Positions 1 to 12,097 of a stretch of DNA of 64,000 nucleotides are shown here, in pieces. This stretch comes from Rhizobium leguminosarum. GTDB taxonomy: Bacteria; Pseudomonadota; Alphaproteobacteria; Rhizobiales; Rhizobiaceae. Position numbers and translations under genes: made by a program. The stretch's first letter is position 1. Each line of letters starts with the position of its first letter. The stretch covers positions 3,746,501-3,810,500 of the forward strand of contig NZ_JAGIOR010000001.1 in the NCBI RefSeq assembly GCF_017876795.1, written 5' to 3'. The notes under the pieces were generated by a model that worked only from the letters and a program-made list of their open reading frames with translations, made no database searches and had not been told where the DNA came from.

Positions 1-3093
<3,093 letters not shown>

Positions 3094-3256
3094 CGTCGCT
3101 CCTTCAAAATCTTGCACCCGGGCCTGCAACGGACGGGAACCGATGGCCAGTCGATCCCGTCAATCAATGAGTAATTCAATCTCGTCCGACACCCGAAAAC
3201 GCTCAGCTCGGATTGCTGTGCTGCCCTCGGTGCGAGACTATCCTTTTGAAGAACCC

Positions 3257-3294
3257 ATTACCCAAAAGCCGGTTTGACGCGGCTTTTGGGTAAT
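3257..3294 (-). terminator. rplL-rpoB intergenic hairpin 2 (attenuator/processing site)
   Basis: A perfect 15-bp inverted repeat (3257-3271 with 3280-3294) has an 8-base loop and lies between rplL and rpoB. On the transcribed minus strand it is not followed by a clean U-run, so a partial terminator (attenuator) or an RNase III-type processing site is more likely than a full stop. E. coli has both functions in the equivalent gap; their presence here is inferred. Confidence 0.6.
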
Positions 3295-3314
3295 TCGTTC
3301 AGAAAAACGGCAAA

Positions 3315-3340
3315 TGGGAGGCAGCAGAGACTGCCTCCCA
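3315..3340 (-). terminator. rplL-rpoB intergenic hairpin 1
   Basis: A perfect 10-bp stem (3315-3324 with 3331-3340) with a 6-base loop starts 14 bases past the rplL stop. On the minus strand it is followed by ATTTGCCGTTTTT, so it could act as a leaky intrinsic terminator that lowers rpoB transcription relative to rplL. It is in tandem with the longer hairpin at 3257-3294. Confidence 0.55.
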
Positions 3341-3354
3341 AAAGCAATTCAAGA

Positions 3355-3732
<378 letters not shown>

Positions 3733-3790
3733 TTTACTAGTTCCTTTTGTTCGGTTCGAACCGGTTGATTATAAACAGCGAAAAACCGCC

Positions 3791-4309
3791 TTAAGCGGCT
3801 TCGTCCTTCTTGGCGTAGGCCGCGAACACATGGGCAAGCTGGCTTGCCGGTGCTGCAACAACCCCAGCGATGCGGGTAGCCGGTGTCTGGATCATGCCCA
3901 GCAGCTTCGCACGCAGCTCATCGAGCGAAGGCAGGGTCGCAAGCGACTTGACTGCATCGGCATTGAGCGTGGTTGTACCCATGGAACCGCCCAGAACAAT
4001 GATCTTGTCATTGGTCTTGGCGAAATCCATGACGACCTTCGGAGCGGTGATCGGATCGGTGCTGTAAGCAATCAGCGTCTGACCCTTGAAGAGATTGGTG
4101 ATCCCTTCCGCTTCCGTACCCTGAAGGGCAATTTTGGCCAGGCGGTTCTTCGCGACTTTGACGGTACCGCCAGCTGCACGCATCTTCGAACGAAAATCGT
4201 TCATCTGCGCGACTGTGGCACCAGCATAGTGGGCCACGACAACTGAGCCCGAAGCCTTGAAGACTTCACTCAGTTCCGTGACGAATTCGCGTTTTTCCGC
4301 TCTTTCCAC
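3791..4309 (-). CDS. rplJ: 50S ribosomal protein L10
   Basis: Anchors L7/L12 dimers to 23S rRNA and, in the family, represses its own operon by binding the rplJ leader. It has 172 residues, normal length. The start is GTG at 4309 (read [17 protein letters not shown] after the initiator) with a GGAG about 8 bases upstream. The KNRLAKIAL motif of the RNA-binding domain is present, and the C-terminal helix that carries L7/L12 ends in [11 protein letters not shown] leader of about 330 nt separates it from rplA and contains several hairpins. Confidence 0.97.
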   Translation of the reverse strand: MERAEKREFVTELSEVFKASGSVVVAHYAGATVAQMNDFRSKMRAAGGTVKVAKNRLAKIALQGTEAEGITNLFKGQTLIAYSTDPITAPKVVMDFAKTNDKIIVLGGSMGTTTLNADAVKSLATLPSLDELRAKLLGMIQTPATRIAGVVAAPASQLAHVFAAYAKKDEAA

Positions 4310-4637
4310 TGCCTATCTCCAGTTGGCGGGACCGAGAACGGGCCCGCCGGGTTGCCTTTGCCTCCTGGGATCATGCGAGATCCCAAGCGACGCTTGAGGA
4401 TCCTGTCCCCCCGCGCTCTCGCGCCAATCAAGGCTAAAGAGGCACAAGGCATCCAAGGCTCGAACCGATTTCCTAGAAGCGAACTTCATGCAATTCGGGT
4501 CTTACCCGTCTCATGCAGGCAAAGTGATTAAGGGAAAACCACCTGCAATCTCGGACAGGATTCCGGATTTCTCCGGAATATTCCGGCCCCTTGCGAGGCC
4601 GGAAATTCAGTCGCCGGACGTAAAGCCCGGCAATAAG
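4310..4637 (-). promoter_or_regulatory. rplJ leader with tandem hairpins
   Basis: This 328-base stretch between rplA and rplJ holds no convincing reading frame but three perfect hairpins. They are 4581-4588/4597-4604 (TTCCGGCC, 8 bp), 4560-4567/4572-4579 (8 bp, reading GAAA in the loop on the minus strand) and 4367-4372/4379-4384 (6 bp). The position matches the L10-L7/L12 autoregulatory leader known in enterobacteria. The first two hairpins, just after rplA, may instead attenuate read-through. The structure is seen; the regulatory role is inferred. Confidence 0.5.
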
Positions 4638-5339
4638 TTACGCAGTCGGGCTTGCGGTGACCGAGCCGACTTCGATCTTGACGCCGGGGCCCATGGTCGA
4701 AGAAATCGCCACGCGCTTGACGTAGTTGCCCTTGGCGCCAGCCGGCTTCGCCTTGATGACGGCGTCGGCAAAAGCGCGGATGTTTTCTTCCAGAGCCTTG
4801 GCGTCGAAAGAGGCCTTGCCGATGCCGGCATGGACGATGCCAGCCTTCTCGACGCGGAACTCGACAGCGCCGCCCTTGGAAGCCTTGACGGCTCCAGCGA
4901 CATCCATGGTGACGGTGCCGACCTTCGGGTTCGGCATCATGCCGCGCGGGCCGAGAACCTTACCGAGACGGCCGACCAGCGGCATCATGTCGGGGGTGGC
5001 GATGCAACGATCGAATTCGATCTTGCCGCCCTGGACGATTTCGACGAGCTCTTCAGCGCCGACGATATCGGCACCGGCAGCCTTGGCTTCATCAGCCTTG
5101 ACGCCACGAGCGAAGACGGCAACGCGAACCGTACGGCCGGTGCCGTTCGGCAGGTTGACGACGCCGCGAACCATCTGGTCCGCATGGCGCGGGTCGACGC
5201 CGAGGTTCATCGAGACTTCGATGGTTTCGTCGAATTTGGCGACAGCCCGTTCCTTGACCATGCCAATGGCCAGGGTCAGAGCGTAGAGCTTGGTGGGATC
5301 AACACCTTCGTTGATCTTCTGCGTGCGCTTACCAGCCAT
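4638..5339 (-). CDS. rplA: 50S ribosomal protein L1
   Basis: Large-subunit protein of the mobile L1 stalk that helps release E-site tRNA; it is also a translational repressor of the L11 operon in well-studied bacteria. It has 233 residues, typical. The start ATG at 5339 gives [14 protein letters not shown], and the signature [19 protein letters not shown] is present at about residues 125-145. It lies four bases after the rplK stop, so translational coupling is likely. Confidence 0.98.
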   Translation of the reverse strand: MAGKRTQKINEGVDPTKLYALTLAIGMVKERAVAKFDETIEVSMNLGVDPRHADQMVRGVVNLPNGTGRTVRVAVFARGVKADEAKAAGADIVGAEELVEIVQGGKIEFDRCIATPDMMPLVGRLGKVLGPRGMMPNPKVGTVTMDVAGAVKASKGGAVEFRVEKAGIVHAGIGKASFDAKALEENIRAFADAVIKAKPAGAKGNYVKRVAISSTMGPGVKIEVGSVTASPTA

Positions 5340-5343
5340 GATC

Positions 5344-5775
5344 TTAACCCACCACTTCCAGGCCCATGGCGCGAGCAGAGCCCTCGATCATCGCCATTGC
5401 ACCTTCGATATCCGCTGCGTTCAGATCCTTCATCTTGGCTTCTGCGATCGACTTGATCTGAGCCTTGGTGAGGGAGCCGGCCTTGGCGCCCTTGCCGGGC
5501 GTCTTGGAACCGGACGTGATCTTCGCTTCCTTCTTCAGCCAGTAGCTGACCGGAGGCTGCTTCATCGCGAAGGTGAAGGACTTGTCCTGGTAATAGGTGA
5601 TGACGACCGGGATCGGCATACCCTTTTCCATTTCCTGCGTGGCGGCATTGAACGCCTTGCAGAATTCCATGATGTTAATGCCACGCTGACCAAGCGCCGG
5701 ACCAATCGGCGGGGACGGGTTTGCCGATCCTGCCTTGACCTGAAGCTTGAGCTGGCCTGCAACTTTCTTAGCCAT
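5344..5775 (-). CDS. rplK: 50S ribosomal protein L11
   Basis: Component of the GTPase-associated centre, contacted by thiostrepton and by RelA in the family. It has 143 residues, full length, starting [20 protein letters not shown]. The proline-rich N-terminal segment [12 protein letters not shown] is intact, as is the C-terminal RNA-binding domain ([20 protein letters not shown]). It is the first gene of the rplKAJL group, with a leader of about 180 bases after nusG that folds into two short GNRA-loop hairpins just before the ribosome-binding site. Confidence 0.98.
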   Translation of the reverse strand: MAKKVAGQLKLQVKAGSANPSPPIGPALGQRGINIMEFCKAFNAATQEMEKGMPIPVVITYYQDKSFTFAMKQPPVSYWLKKEAKITSGSKTPGKGAKAGSLTKAQIKSIAEAKMKDLNAADIEGAMAMIEGSARAMGLEVVG

Positions 5776-5796
5776 ATCTCTCTGCCTTTCATGAAC

Positions 5797-5834
5797 GGCC
5801 GGTCGCCCGGCCCGTGATGCCGGATCTCTCCGGC
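5797..5834 (-). promoter_or_regulatory. rplK leader twin tetraloop hairpins
   Basis: There are two adjacent perfect 6-bp hairpins. One is 5797-5802/5807-5812, with loop GCGA on the minus strand. The other is 5819-5824/5829-5834, with loop GAGA on the minus strand. They lie immediately upstream of the rplK ribosome-binding region, where L1 binds the L11 mRNA in E. coli. Whether this is an L1 site is inference. Confidence 0.45.
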
Positions 5835-5952
5835 GGCTGCGGTTGCGTGGTGCGGATCATTAGGGTCCGGCTAAGACCCCTCACCTTCCACGCGGATGCG
5901 GACACAGTCCGCAGGAAACAGGCCGCAAAGGCCAGCTTCCAATCTCTTGCAA

Positions 5953-6483
5953 TCAGACCTTCTCGACCTGAGCGTATTCCAGTTCGACCGGTGTTGCGCG
6001 GCCGAAGATCGACACTTCAACCTTCAGGCGCGAACGTTCTTCGTCGACATCCTGAACCGTGCCGTTGAACGAAGCGAACGGGCCGTCGGAAACGCGAACC
6101 TGCTCGCCGATCTCGAAGGTAATCGAGGCCTTCGGCCGCTCGACACCTTCCTGGACCTGACCGAGAATGCGCTCGGCTTCATAATCCGGAATCGGAACAG
6201 GCTTATTGTCGGAGCCGAGGAAACCGGTGACCTTCGGCGTATTCTTGATCAGGTGATAGGCTTCGTCGGTCAGATTGGCACGAACCATGACATAGCCCGG
6301 GAAAAACTTGCGCTCGGAATCGACCTTGCGGCCGCGACGCACCTCCACCACCTTTTCGGTCGGCACGAGGATCTTCTCGAACAGGTGCTCAAGCCCCTTC
6401 TGACGAGCCTTGTTCTCGATGTCTTCAGCGACCTTTTTTTCAAAATTGGAATATGCGTGGACGATGTACCAACGTGCCGCCAT
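5953..6483 (-). CDS. nusG: transcription termination/antitermination factor NusG
   Basis: Binds RNA polymerase to promote processivity and couples it to Rho or ribosomes. The ATG at 6483 (MAARWYIVHAYSNFEKKVAED) gives 176 residues and fits the family. An in-frame ATG four codons upstream (6495) is possible but adds only MEMK. The N-terminal NGN domain contains the FFPGYVMVRANL segment, and the C-terminal KOW domain reads EQVRVSDGPFASFNGTVQDV (about 125-145). It follows secE closely (6501) as in most bacteria. Confidence 0.97.
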   Translation of the reverse strand: MAARWYIVHAYSNFEKKVAEDIENKARQKGLEHLFEKILVPTEKVVEVRRGRKVDSERKFFPGYVMVRANLTDEAYHLIKNTPKVTGFLGSDNKPVPIPDYEAERILGQVQEGVERPKASITFEIGEQVRVSDGPFASFNGTVQDVDEERSRLKVEVSIFGRATPVELEYAQVEKV

Positions 6484-6500
6484 TTTCATCTCCACCCGTA

Positions 6501-6701
6501 TCAGTTGCCGGTATTCAGCACGAAGCTCAGAACCCAGCCGATCAGCTGGTCAGCGGCAAAGAAAAACAGCGCAGCGAAAACTACCATCACAAGCACCATA
6601 ACCGTCGAGATCATCGTCTCGCGGCGCGACGGCCATGTAACTTTGGACGTCTCGGAGCGAACCTGCTGCAGAAACGCAAACGGATTGGATTTGGATGCCA
6701 T
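6501..6701 (-). CDS. secE: preprotein translocase subunit SecE
   Basis: Essential single-span subunit of the SecYEG channel in the inner membrane. The ATG at 6701 (MASKSNPFAFLQQVRSE) gives 66 residues, the usual short alphaproteobacterial form. An upstream ATG would add MRGQS. The conserved cytoplasmic amphipathic segment VTWPSRRET precedes a single hydrophobic helix rich in V, M, F and A. It is 17 bases ahead of nusG and presumably in the same transcript, from the promoter candidate at 6774-6802. Confidence 0.96.
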   Translation of the reverse strand: MASKSNPFAFLQQVRSETSKVTWPSRRETMISTVMVLVMVVFAALFFFAADQLIGWVLSFVLNTGN

Positions 6702-6773
6702 CGACTGCCCACGCAATTACGGCGCGTAAAGCTGAAACTATCAGCCCCACGCACCGCGTGTCTGTTGAACCCT

Positions 6774-6802
6774 AAATAAACACCGATTTCCGAATACACA
6801 AG
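6774..6802 (-). promoter_or_regulatory. candidate promoter for secE-nusG
   Basis: On the minus strand CTTGTG, a 17-base spacer, then TTATTT, about 73 bases upstream of the secE start and downstream of tRNA-Trp. The elements match rhizobial housekeeping promoters only partly. Confidence 0.4.
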
Positions 6803-6895
6803 AGGGAAACCGAAGTTTAACGAAATTAGTTACCACCAATCAATCCCCGGCCGGAATGCCGCGAGCATGTCCGCGCTGTCCCGCTTCGAGGAAAA

Positions 6896-6971
<76 letters not shown>

Positions 6972-7035
6972 TCATGCCGATCATGCAGCGCCTGGACCAA
7001 AGTCCGCAAATCGCTGCTGAAAAGCATGGCGCTCC

Positions 7036-7064
7036 CTTTAAGACGACCACAGCAGATTGGCAAG
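7036..7064 (-). promoter_or_regulatory. candidate promoter for tRNA-Trp
   Basis: On the minus strand CTTGCC, a 17-base spacer, then TTAAAG, about 65 bases upstream of the mature tRNA-Trp 5' end. It is a good fit to the rhizobial -35 and a fair fit to the -10. Confidence 0.45.
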
Positions 7065-7139
7065 CACGATTTTCGATTTTCAAAGCCATTCTGCGCATAT
7101 GCGAGCGATTGGCTCTTCCACCGCACCACCAATATCTGT

Positions 7140-8033
7140 TCAGACCGTCACATATTTCCGCCAATCGTGCTCTTCGTTAAAACCCAGCACCTCGCGGATC
7201 TTGCGGTTGGAGAGCAGGCCTTCATATTCGCCGATTTCGCGGGTGAAGGGCACGTTCGGGTAGAATCGCTTTGCAAGCTCTTTCGACGGCGTGTTGGCCG
7301 AGACGGTGTCGTTCGCGGCGTTGAAGACCTGATAGCCGAGACCGTCCTTTTCGATGCAGAGATGGCAGATCTGCCCGAGATCGCGGGCGTCGATATAGCT
7401 CCAGGCGATGCGCTTGCGCATTTCGGGATTGGCGAAATAGGTGGGGAATCGCTCATATTCGTGCGGCTCGATGACGTTGCCGATACGTAGCGCATAGATG
7501 TCGAAGCCCGAACGTTCGGCAAAGGCGCGGGCCGTCTTTTCGTTGACCACCTTGGAGAGCCCGTAGGAATCCATCGGATTGACGTCATAGTCTTCCTCCA
7601 GCGGGAACTGGTGGAAATCGCGATGGCCTTCGGCGAAGCAGACGCCGTAGGTCGTCTCGCTCGATGCGACGATAATCTTCCTGATGCCGAGCTTCACCGC
7701 AGCCTCGATGACATTATAAGTGCCCATCGTGTTGATGCGGAAAGTCTCATTGTCGGGCTTGATCAGGATGCGCGGGATGGCGGCGAAGTGCACGACGGCA
7801 TCGAAGGGCTGCACGCCCCTGCCCGCATCGAGATCGGGAAAATCGCGGTGCATCGACAGCGCATTGAAGACCTGACCGCTATCGGTGATGTCGGCAATGA
7901 GGTTGGTGACGCCGGGGCTGTCCAGCGGCACGAGATCGAGGTTGTGAACCTCGTAACCGGCATTGACGAGCCACGGCACGGTATGGCGACCTGCCTTGCC
8001 CGAACCGCCCGTGAACAGAATTCGCTTCTTCAT
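7140..8033 (-). CDS. NAD-dependent epimerase/dehydratase (extended SDR)
   Basis: Predicted cytoplasmic nucleotide-sugar epimerase or dehydratase; the substrate cannot be told from sequence. The 297 residues begin MKKRILFTGGSGKAGRHTVP, with the Rossmann glycine motif GGSGKAG at about 8-14. An acidic residue after the second strand (NLDLVPLD) suggests NAD. The catalytic YGLSK (YxxxK) follows SSETTYG. The gene sits alone between tuf and tRNA-Trp, splitting a block that is contiguous in many bacteria, so it may be a lineage-specific insertion. Codon use looks like its neighbours. Confidence 0.9.
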   Translation of the reverse strand: MKKRILFTGGSGKAGRHTVPWLVNAGYEVHNLDLVPLDSPGVTNLIADITDSGQVFNALSMHRDFPDLDAGRGVQPFDAVVHFAAIPRILIKPDNETFRINTMGTYNVIEAAVKLGIRKIIVASSETTYGVCFAEGHRDFHQFPLEEDYDVNPMDSYGLSKVVNEKTARAFAERSGFDIYALRIGNVIEPHEYERFPTYFANPEMRKRIAWSYIDARDLGQICHLCIEKDGLGYQVFNAANDTVSANTPSKELAKRFYPNVPFTREIGEYEGLLSNRKIREVLGFNEEHDWRKYVTV

Positions 8034-8233
8034 GGAATATCCTCCGCATCATGAAATCGGAGGCATAGATAGACGCTTCCGCGCGAAGAGCAAGCGAGCG
8101 TCCTGCAAGGGTTCAACCCCGCATCGCCAGGAGCATCCTATCCGGGAGCGCCTGGCCGATCATTTCCGATCACCGCAGAAGCCTGCGATGCTCTGCAAGC
8201 GTCGTCACTTAACGAGACTTGCATCCAGTGTCG

Positions 8234-8368
8234 TCACTTGACGACACTTACCTCGTCGAGCTGCACTCCGGCTGCCTGAACAACCTCTTGCGGAATTGCA
8301 GCGATGAAAAACATCGTGAAAACATACATCGCGAATATCGTCGCAACGAACGTGGCCTTTGGAATCAT
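8234..8368 (-). CDS. small membrane protein, 44 aa, behind a LexA box
   Basis: Unrecognised short gene. The ATG at 8368 (MIPKATFVATIFAMYVFTMF) is preceded by AGGAGAG 6-7 bases upstream, a very good ribosome-binding site, and the frame closes at TGA 8234-8236. Residues 6-25 form one hydrophobic segment. The remaining half is amphipathic/acidic and ends DEVSVVK. Upstream lies a perfect GTTC-N7-GTTC LexA box (8432-8446) overlapping a candidate -10, so SOS control is likely. The protein is not secreted by any obvious cleavage site. Function is unknown; a small inner-membrane regulator or toxin-like peptide is possible. Confidence 0.65.
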   Translation of the reverse strand: MIPKATFVATIFAMYVFTMFFIAAIPQEVVQAAGVQLDEVSVVK

Positions 8369-8397
8369 CCGGGCTCTCCTCTTTGCAAGAAGGAGTC

Positions 8398-8414
8398 TGG
8401 ACCAAAATGGTCCA
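8398..8414. repeat. 7-bp inverted repeat in the small-protein leader
   Basis: TGGACCA / TGGTCCA separated by AAA, in the 5' leader between the LexA box and the start of the 44-codon gene. It could be a leader hairpin or a protein-binding dyad. Confidence 0.4.
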
Positions 8415-8431
8415 ATCGCAAACCGGTTTCT

Positions 8432-8446
8432 GAACGCTAGATGAAC
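8432..8446 (-). promoter_or_regulatory. LexA (SOS) box upstream of the 44-aa gene
   Basis: A perfect GAAC-N7-GAAC on the plus strand (GTTC-ATCTAGC-GTTC on the minus strand) is the alphaproteobacterial LexA operator. It overlaps the -10 of a candidate minus-strand promoter, TTGCCT (8460-8465), 17 bases, ATCTAG (8437-8442), about 65 bases before the ATG at 8368. This is an ideal position for repression. Confidence 0.65.
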
Positions 8447-8514
8447 AAAATACTGTGACAGGCAAATTTAACGATATTTTTACAACACCTGTTAAACCTA
8501 CCCGAAGCCTATCA

Positions 8515-8544
8515 ACGAAAAAACCCCGCCGTTTCCAGCGGGGT
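8515..8544 (-). terminator. intrinsic terminator of tuf
   Basis: On the minus strand the stem ACCCCGC/GCGGGGT (8538-8544 with 8523-8529) is followed by TTTTTT, 28 bases after the tuf stop. It is a textbook Rho-independent terminator that separates tuf from the following small gene. Confidence 0.9.
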
Positions 8545-8571
8545 CTTCATGATTGAGGATAATCCCCAGGA

Positions 8572-9747
<1,176 letters not shown>

Positions 9748-10049
9748 TTGAATGCTTCCTGTGAACGAGATGGTGGGCCCCGGCGAACCGGTTTAGTGCC
9801 GCCGTTTAAGGCTTTCGGCGAAATTGCGCAAGACTTAATTGCAGGCGCCATTCTTGGTGTGACAGCGCATATGGGGGACAATTCCCCGCCTGCAAGGCGA
9901 TTCGCCGGAGCACCGTCGAAAATCACTGAAATCCTTAGAGAAAATCGCGTCGACTGCCGGAGATGAGCCACCGCGCCGGCGTCTTCTGAAACATCTGCGT
10001 GCCGAATTATCGCGGCGGCGTCGGTCGCATGAATTGGGCTTGGGAGAAC
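9748..10049 (-). promoter_or_regulatory. tuf leader: promoter candidate and long-arm hairpin
   Basis: No gene is seen in this 302-base gap between tRNA-Gly and tuf. It holds a perfect 9-bp inverted repeat (9839-9847 with 9887-9895) enclosing a smaller GGGGA/TCCCC hairpin. Just downstream on the minus strand is a candidate promoter CTTGCG, 17 bases, TTAAAC (9804-9832). The hairpin could terminate or process the tRNA transcript while the promoter gives tuf independent expression. These roles are inferred. Confidence 0.4.
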
Positions 10050-10123
10050 TGGAGCGGGTAGCGGGAATCGAACCCGCGTATTCAGCTTGGAAGGCTGCTG
10101 CTCTACCATTGAGCTATACCCGC
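10050..10123 (-). tRNA. tRNA-Gly (TCC)
   Basis: A 74-base cloverleaf reads on the minus strand from GCGGGTATAGCTCAATGG to CTACCCGCTCCA. The anticodon loop CTTCCAA gives anticodon TCC, the T-loop is GTTCGATTC, and CCA is encoded. It lies 24 bases after tRNA-Tyr, and the two are almost certainly one transcript. Confidence 0.98.
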
Positions 10124-10147
10124 GGGGTGGTCCGATCCGATGACGAA

Positions 10148-10232
10148 TGGTGGAGAGAGTTGGATTTGAACCAACGTAGGCTGAGCCAACGGATTTACAG
10201 TCCGTCCCCTTTAACCACTCGGGCATCTCTCC
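10148..10232 (-). tRNA. tRNA-Tyr (GTA)
   Basis: An 85-base class II tRNA with a long variable arm reads on the minus strand from GGAGAGATGCCCGAGTGG to CTCTCTCCACCA. The anticodon loop CTGTAAA gives GTA, and CCA is encoded. It is the first gene of the tRNA-Tyr/tRNA-Gly/tuf series, behind a strong promoter at 10305-10333. Confidence 0.98.
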
Positions 10233-10304
10233 AGTTATTCGTCCGGATCTAGAAGACCAAGTTTGTCAGACTTCGAAGCGTTGCCGCCCGTCGTCTGCGC
10301 CGCG

Positions 10305-10333
10305 TATATGACCGGAGCATTTCAGTCTGTCAA
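10305..10333 (-). promoter_or_regulatory. promoter of tRNA-Tyr/tRNA-Gly/tuf
   Basis: On the minus strand TTGACA, exactly 17 bases, then CATATA, about 72 bases before the mature tRNA-Tyr. It is a near-consensus sigma-70 promoter in the right place. Confidence 0.75.
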
Positions 10334-10435
10334 CACGATGACAACGGAAAAAACAGGAAAAATTTCATTCCTTGCCGAAAGCCGGCATATGAAAGAAAGC
10401 CTATGCGGCAGCCAGCGCCATGGCTATAAAGCCGC

Positions 10436-11326
10436 ATGAGCAAAGACAAAAAATCCGGCGGCACGGCCGCGACAGACCCATCGGCCAAGGATACCCATTA
10501 CGCCACGCTGCGGCGCGCGCACCGTGACGCCAAGCGCGAACGCGGGGAGATTCCCACGCCTCAGCCACAGAAGCGCAAGCGCGGCGGCGAAGACTGGAAG
10601 CCGCCGGCGCTAGTACCCGACCAGGTGCATCTCTACGGCCTGCATACGGTGCGCGCCGCCCTCGACAATCCCGCACGCAAGAAGATCAAGCTTTTCGTGA
10701 CCCAGAACGCGCTGGCGCGGCTCGAAGTCGACGTCGAAACACTCGGCATTCCCTTCGAAATGGTCTCGCCGCAGGACATCGACAAGGTGCTCGGCCCAGA
10801 GGCGATTCATCAGGGCGTCATGCTGGAAACACGGCCGCTGCCGGTCCGCCGGCTCGAAGCGCTGAAGGACAGCCCTCTCCTGCTCGTTCTCGACCAGGTC
10901 ACCGATCCCCACAATGTCGGTGCGATCATGCGCTCTGCCGTCGCCTTCAATGCCGGCGCCGTTATCACCACGCAGAGACATAGCCCGACCGAATCCGGCG
11001 TGCTCGCCAAATCCGCCTCCGGCGCGCTGGAACTGATACCTTATATACAGGTTACCAATCTCGCCGATGCGCTCGGTGAACTGCACAAGCTCGGTTTCTC
11101 CACCATCGGCCTCGATTCGGAAGGGCCGGCACCGCTCGAAGGCACGTTCTCCGGCGGGAAGGTGGCGCTGGTGCTTGGCTCCGAGGGCAAGGGGCTGCGA
11201 CAGAAGACGCGCGAAACCGTCAACGCGCTTGCCCGCCTCGACATGCCCGGTGCGATCAAGTCGCTGAACGTCTCGAATGCCGCGGCAATCGCGCTTTATG
11301 CGGCCCGGCTTTACCTGAAGGCATAG
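10436..11326 (+). CDS. rlmB: 23S rRNA 2'-O-methyltransferase of the TrmH/SpoU family (RlmB-like)
   Basis: Predicted SAM-dependent ribose methyltransferase; the RlmB group modifies G2251 in the 23S rRNA P-loop. It has 296 residues. A basic low-complexity leader (about 1-60, with PQKRKRGGEDWK) precedes the substrate-binding domain (LYGLHTVRAALDNP). The SPOUT knot carries motif 1 LDQVTDPHNVGAIMRSA, motif 2 LVLGSEGKGLR and motif 3 LNVSNAAAIALYA, all intact. It is divergent from the tRNA-Tyr operon. The first ATG lies very close to a TATAAA stretch, so the true start could be slightly downstream. Exact RlmB specificity is inferred from motif 1 and length. Confidence 0.9.
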   Translation: MSKDKKSGGTAATDPSAKDTHYATLRRAHRDAKRERGEIPTPQPQKRKRGGEDWKPPALVPDQVHLYGLHTVRAALDNPARKKIKLFVTQNALARLEVDVETLGIPFEMVSPQDIDKVLGPEAIHQGVMLETRPLPVRRLEALKDSPLLLVLDQVTDPHNVGAIMRSAVAFNAGAVITTQRHSPTESGVLAKSASGALELIPYIQVTNLADALGELHKLGFSTIGLDSEGPAPLEGTFSGGKVALVLGSEGKGLRQKTRETVNALARLDMPGAIKSLNVSNAAAIALYAARLYLKA

Positions 11327-11364
11327 GCTGGTCCGCAGGCGGGCCGAGGCGAAGGGAAATTACC

Positions 11365-12057
11365 ATGATCCGTATCATCCCCCGCCTTGCGGCTGCAGCA
11401 GCTGCGCTGCTTGTCTGCGGTCTCGCATACGGGCAGCATATCGATCCCGATATTCTCAAAGCGCAGGCCGGAACCTATCTCGTTGCCCCGGAAGACGGTG
11501 GAGCCGGATGCCGGATGACGCTCGAAACCGGCACAGCCATCGGCGGTTATTCGCTGTCCGGCCAGGATTCCTGCGCCAAGCCGCTGCCAGCGCTTGCCGA
11601 ATCCTATGCCTGGAATTTCGACGGCAATGGCGGCGTCGTCCTGATCGATGCGCTGCGTAAGGTGCTGGCCCGTTTCGTCGAGAACGAGGGGTCGCCGATA
11701 AAGACCGAAGATCGGGTGCCGCTTTTGCTGATCGCTGCACCCGACGGCGTCGATCGCCTACCGACCTTCAGCAGCCTTGCCGGGACATGGACGATGCAAA
11801 GACCGGACGGCGAAAAGCTCTGCGGCGTGACACTCGATGGCCATGTCAATGCTGACGGCAACGCGCCACTGTCACTATCCGGGGACTGCGCCGCCAATGT
11901 CGCCAGGCTGAAATTCACAGTCTGGCATATCGAGGGTTTCGGGCTGACGCTGATGGGCGGTGACGGCTCATCGCTTGGCTTCGACATGCGCGCCGACGGC
12001 AATTTCGACAAAACGAAGGACGAAGGCGGCAAGCCGCTATCGCTTGTCCGTCATTGA
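11365..12057 (+). CDS. secreted AprI/Inh-family protein (protease-inhibitor fold)
   Basis: Predicted periplasmic protein of 230 residues. MIRIIPRLAAAAAALLVCGLAYG is a clear signal peptide with probable cleavage near residue 23-24. Two repeats resemble the AprI/Inh beta-barrel. One is at about 35-110, with GAGCRMTLETG and a partner Cys. The other is at about 135-225, with LAGTWTMQRPDGEKLCGVTL, a later Cys and TVWHIEGFGLTLMG. Single-domain family members inhibit metalloproteases; here two copies are fused. The assignment rests on motif spacing seen by eye, and no cognate protease is adjacent. Confidence 0.7.
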   Translation: MIRIIPRLAAAAAALLVCGLAYGQHIDPDILKAQAGTYLVAPEDGGAGCRMTLETGTAIGGYSLSGQDSCAKPLPALAESYAWNFDGNGGVVLIDALRKVLARFVENEGSPIKTEDRVPLLLIAAPDGVDRLPTFSSLAGTWTMQRPDGEKLCGVTLDGHVNADGNAPLSLSGDCAANVARLKFTVWHIEGFGLTLMGGDGSSLGFDMRADGNFDKTKDEGGKPLSLVRH

Positions 12058-12097
12058 TTCGAAAGTGACGGTGTATCCCGTCAACCCGCTCGCCTGG

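Noticed and set aside
8195..8240. Direct repeat of GTCGTCACTT after the 44-codon gene
   Set aside because: Only two copies of ten bases, one overlapping the stop; likely chance.
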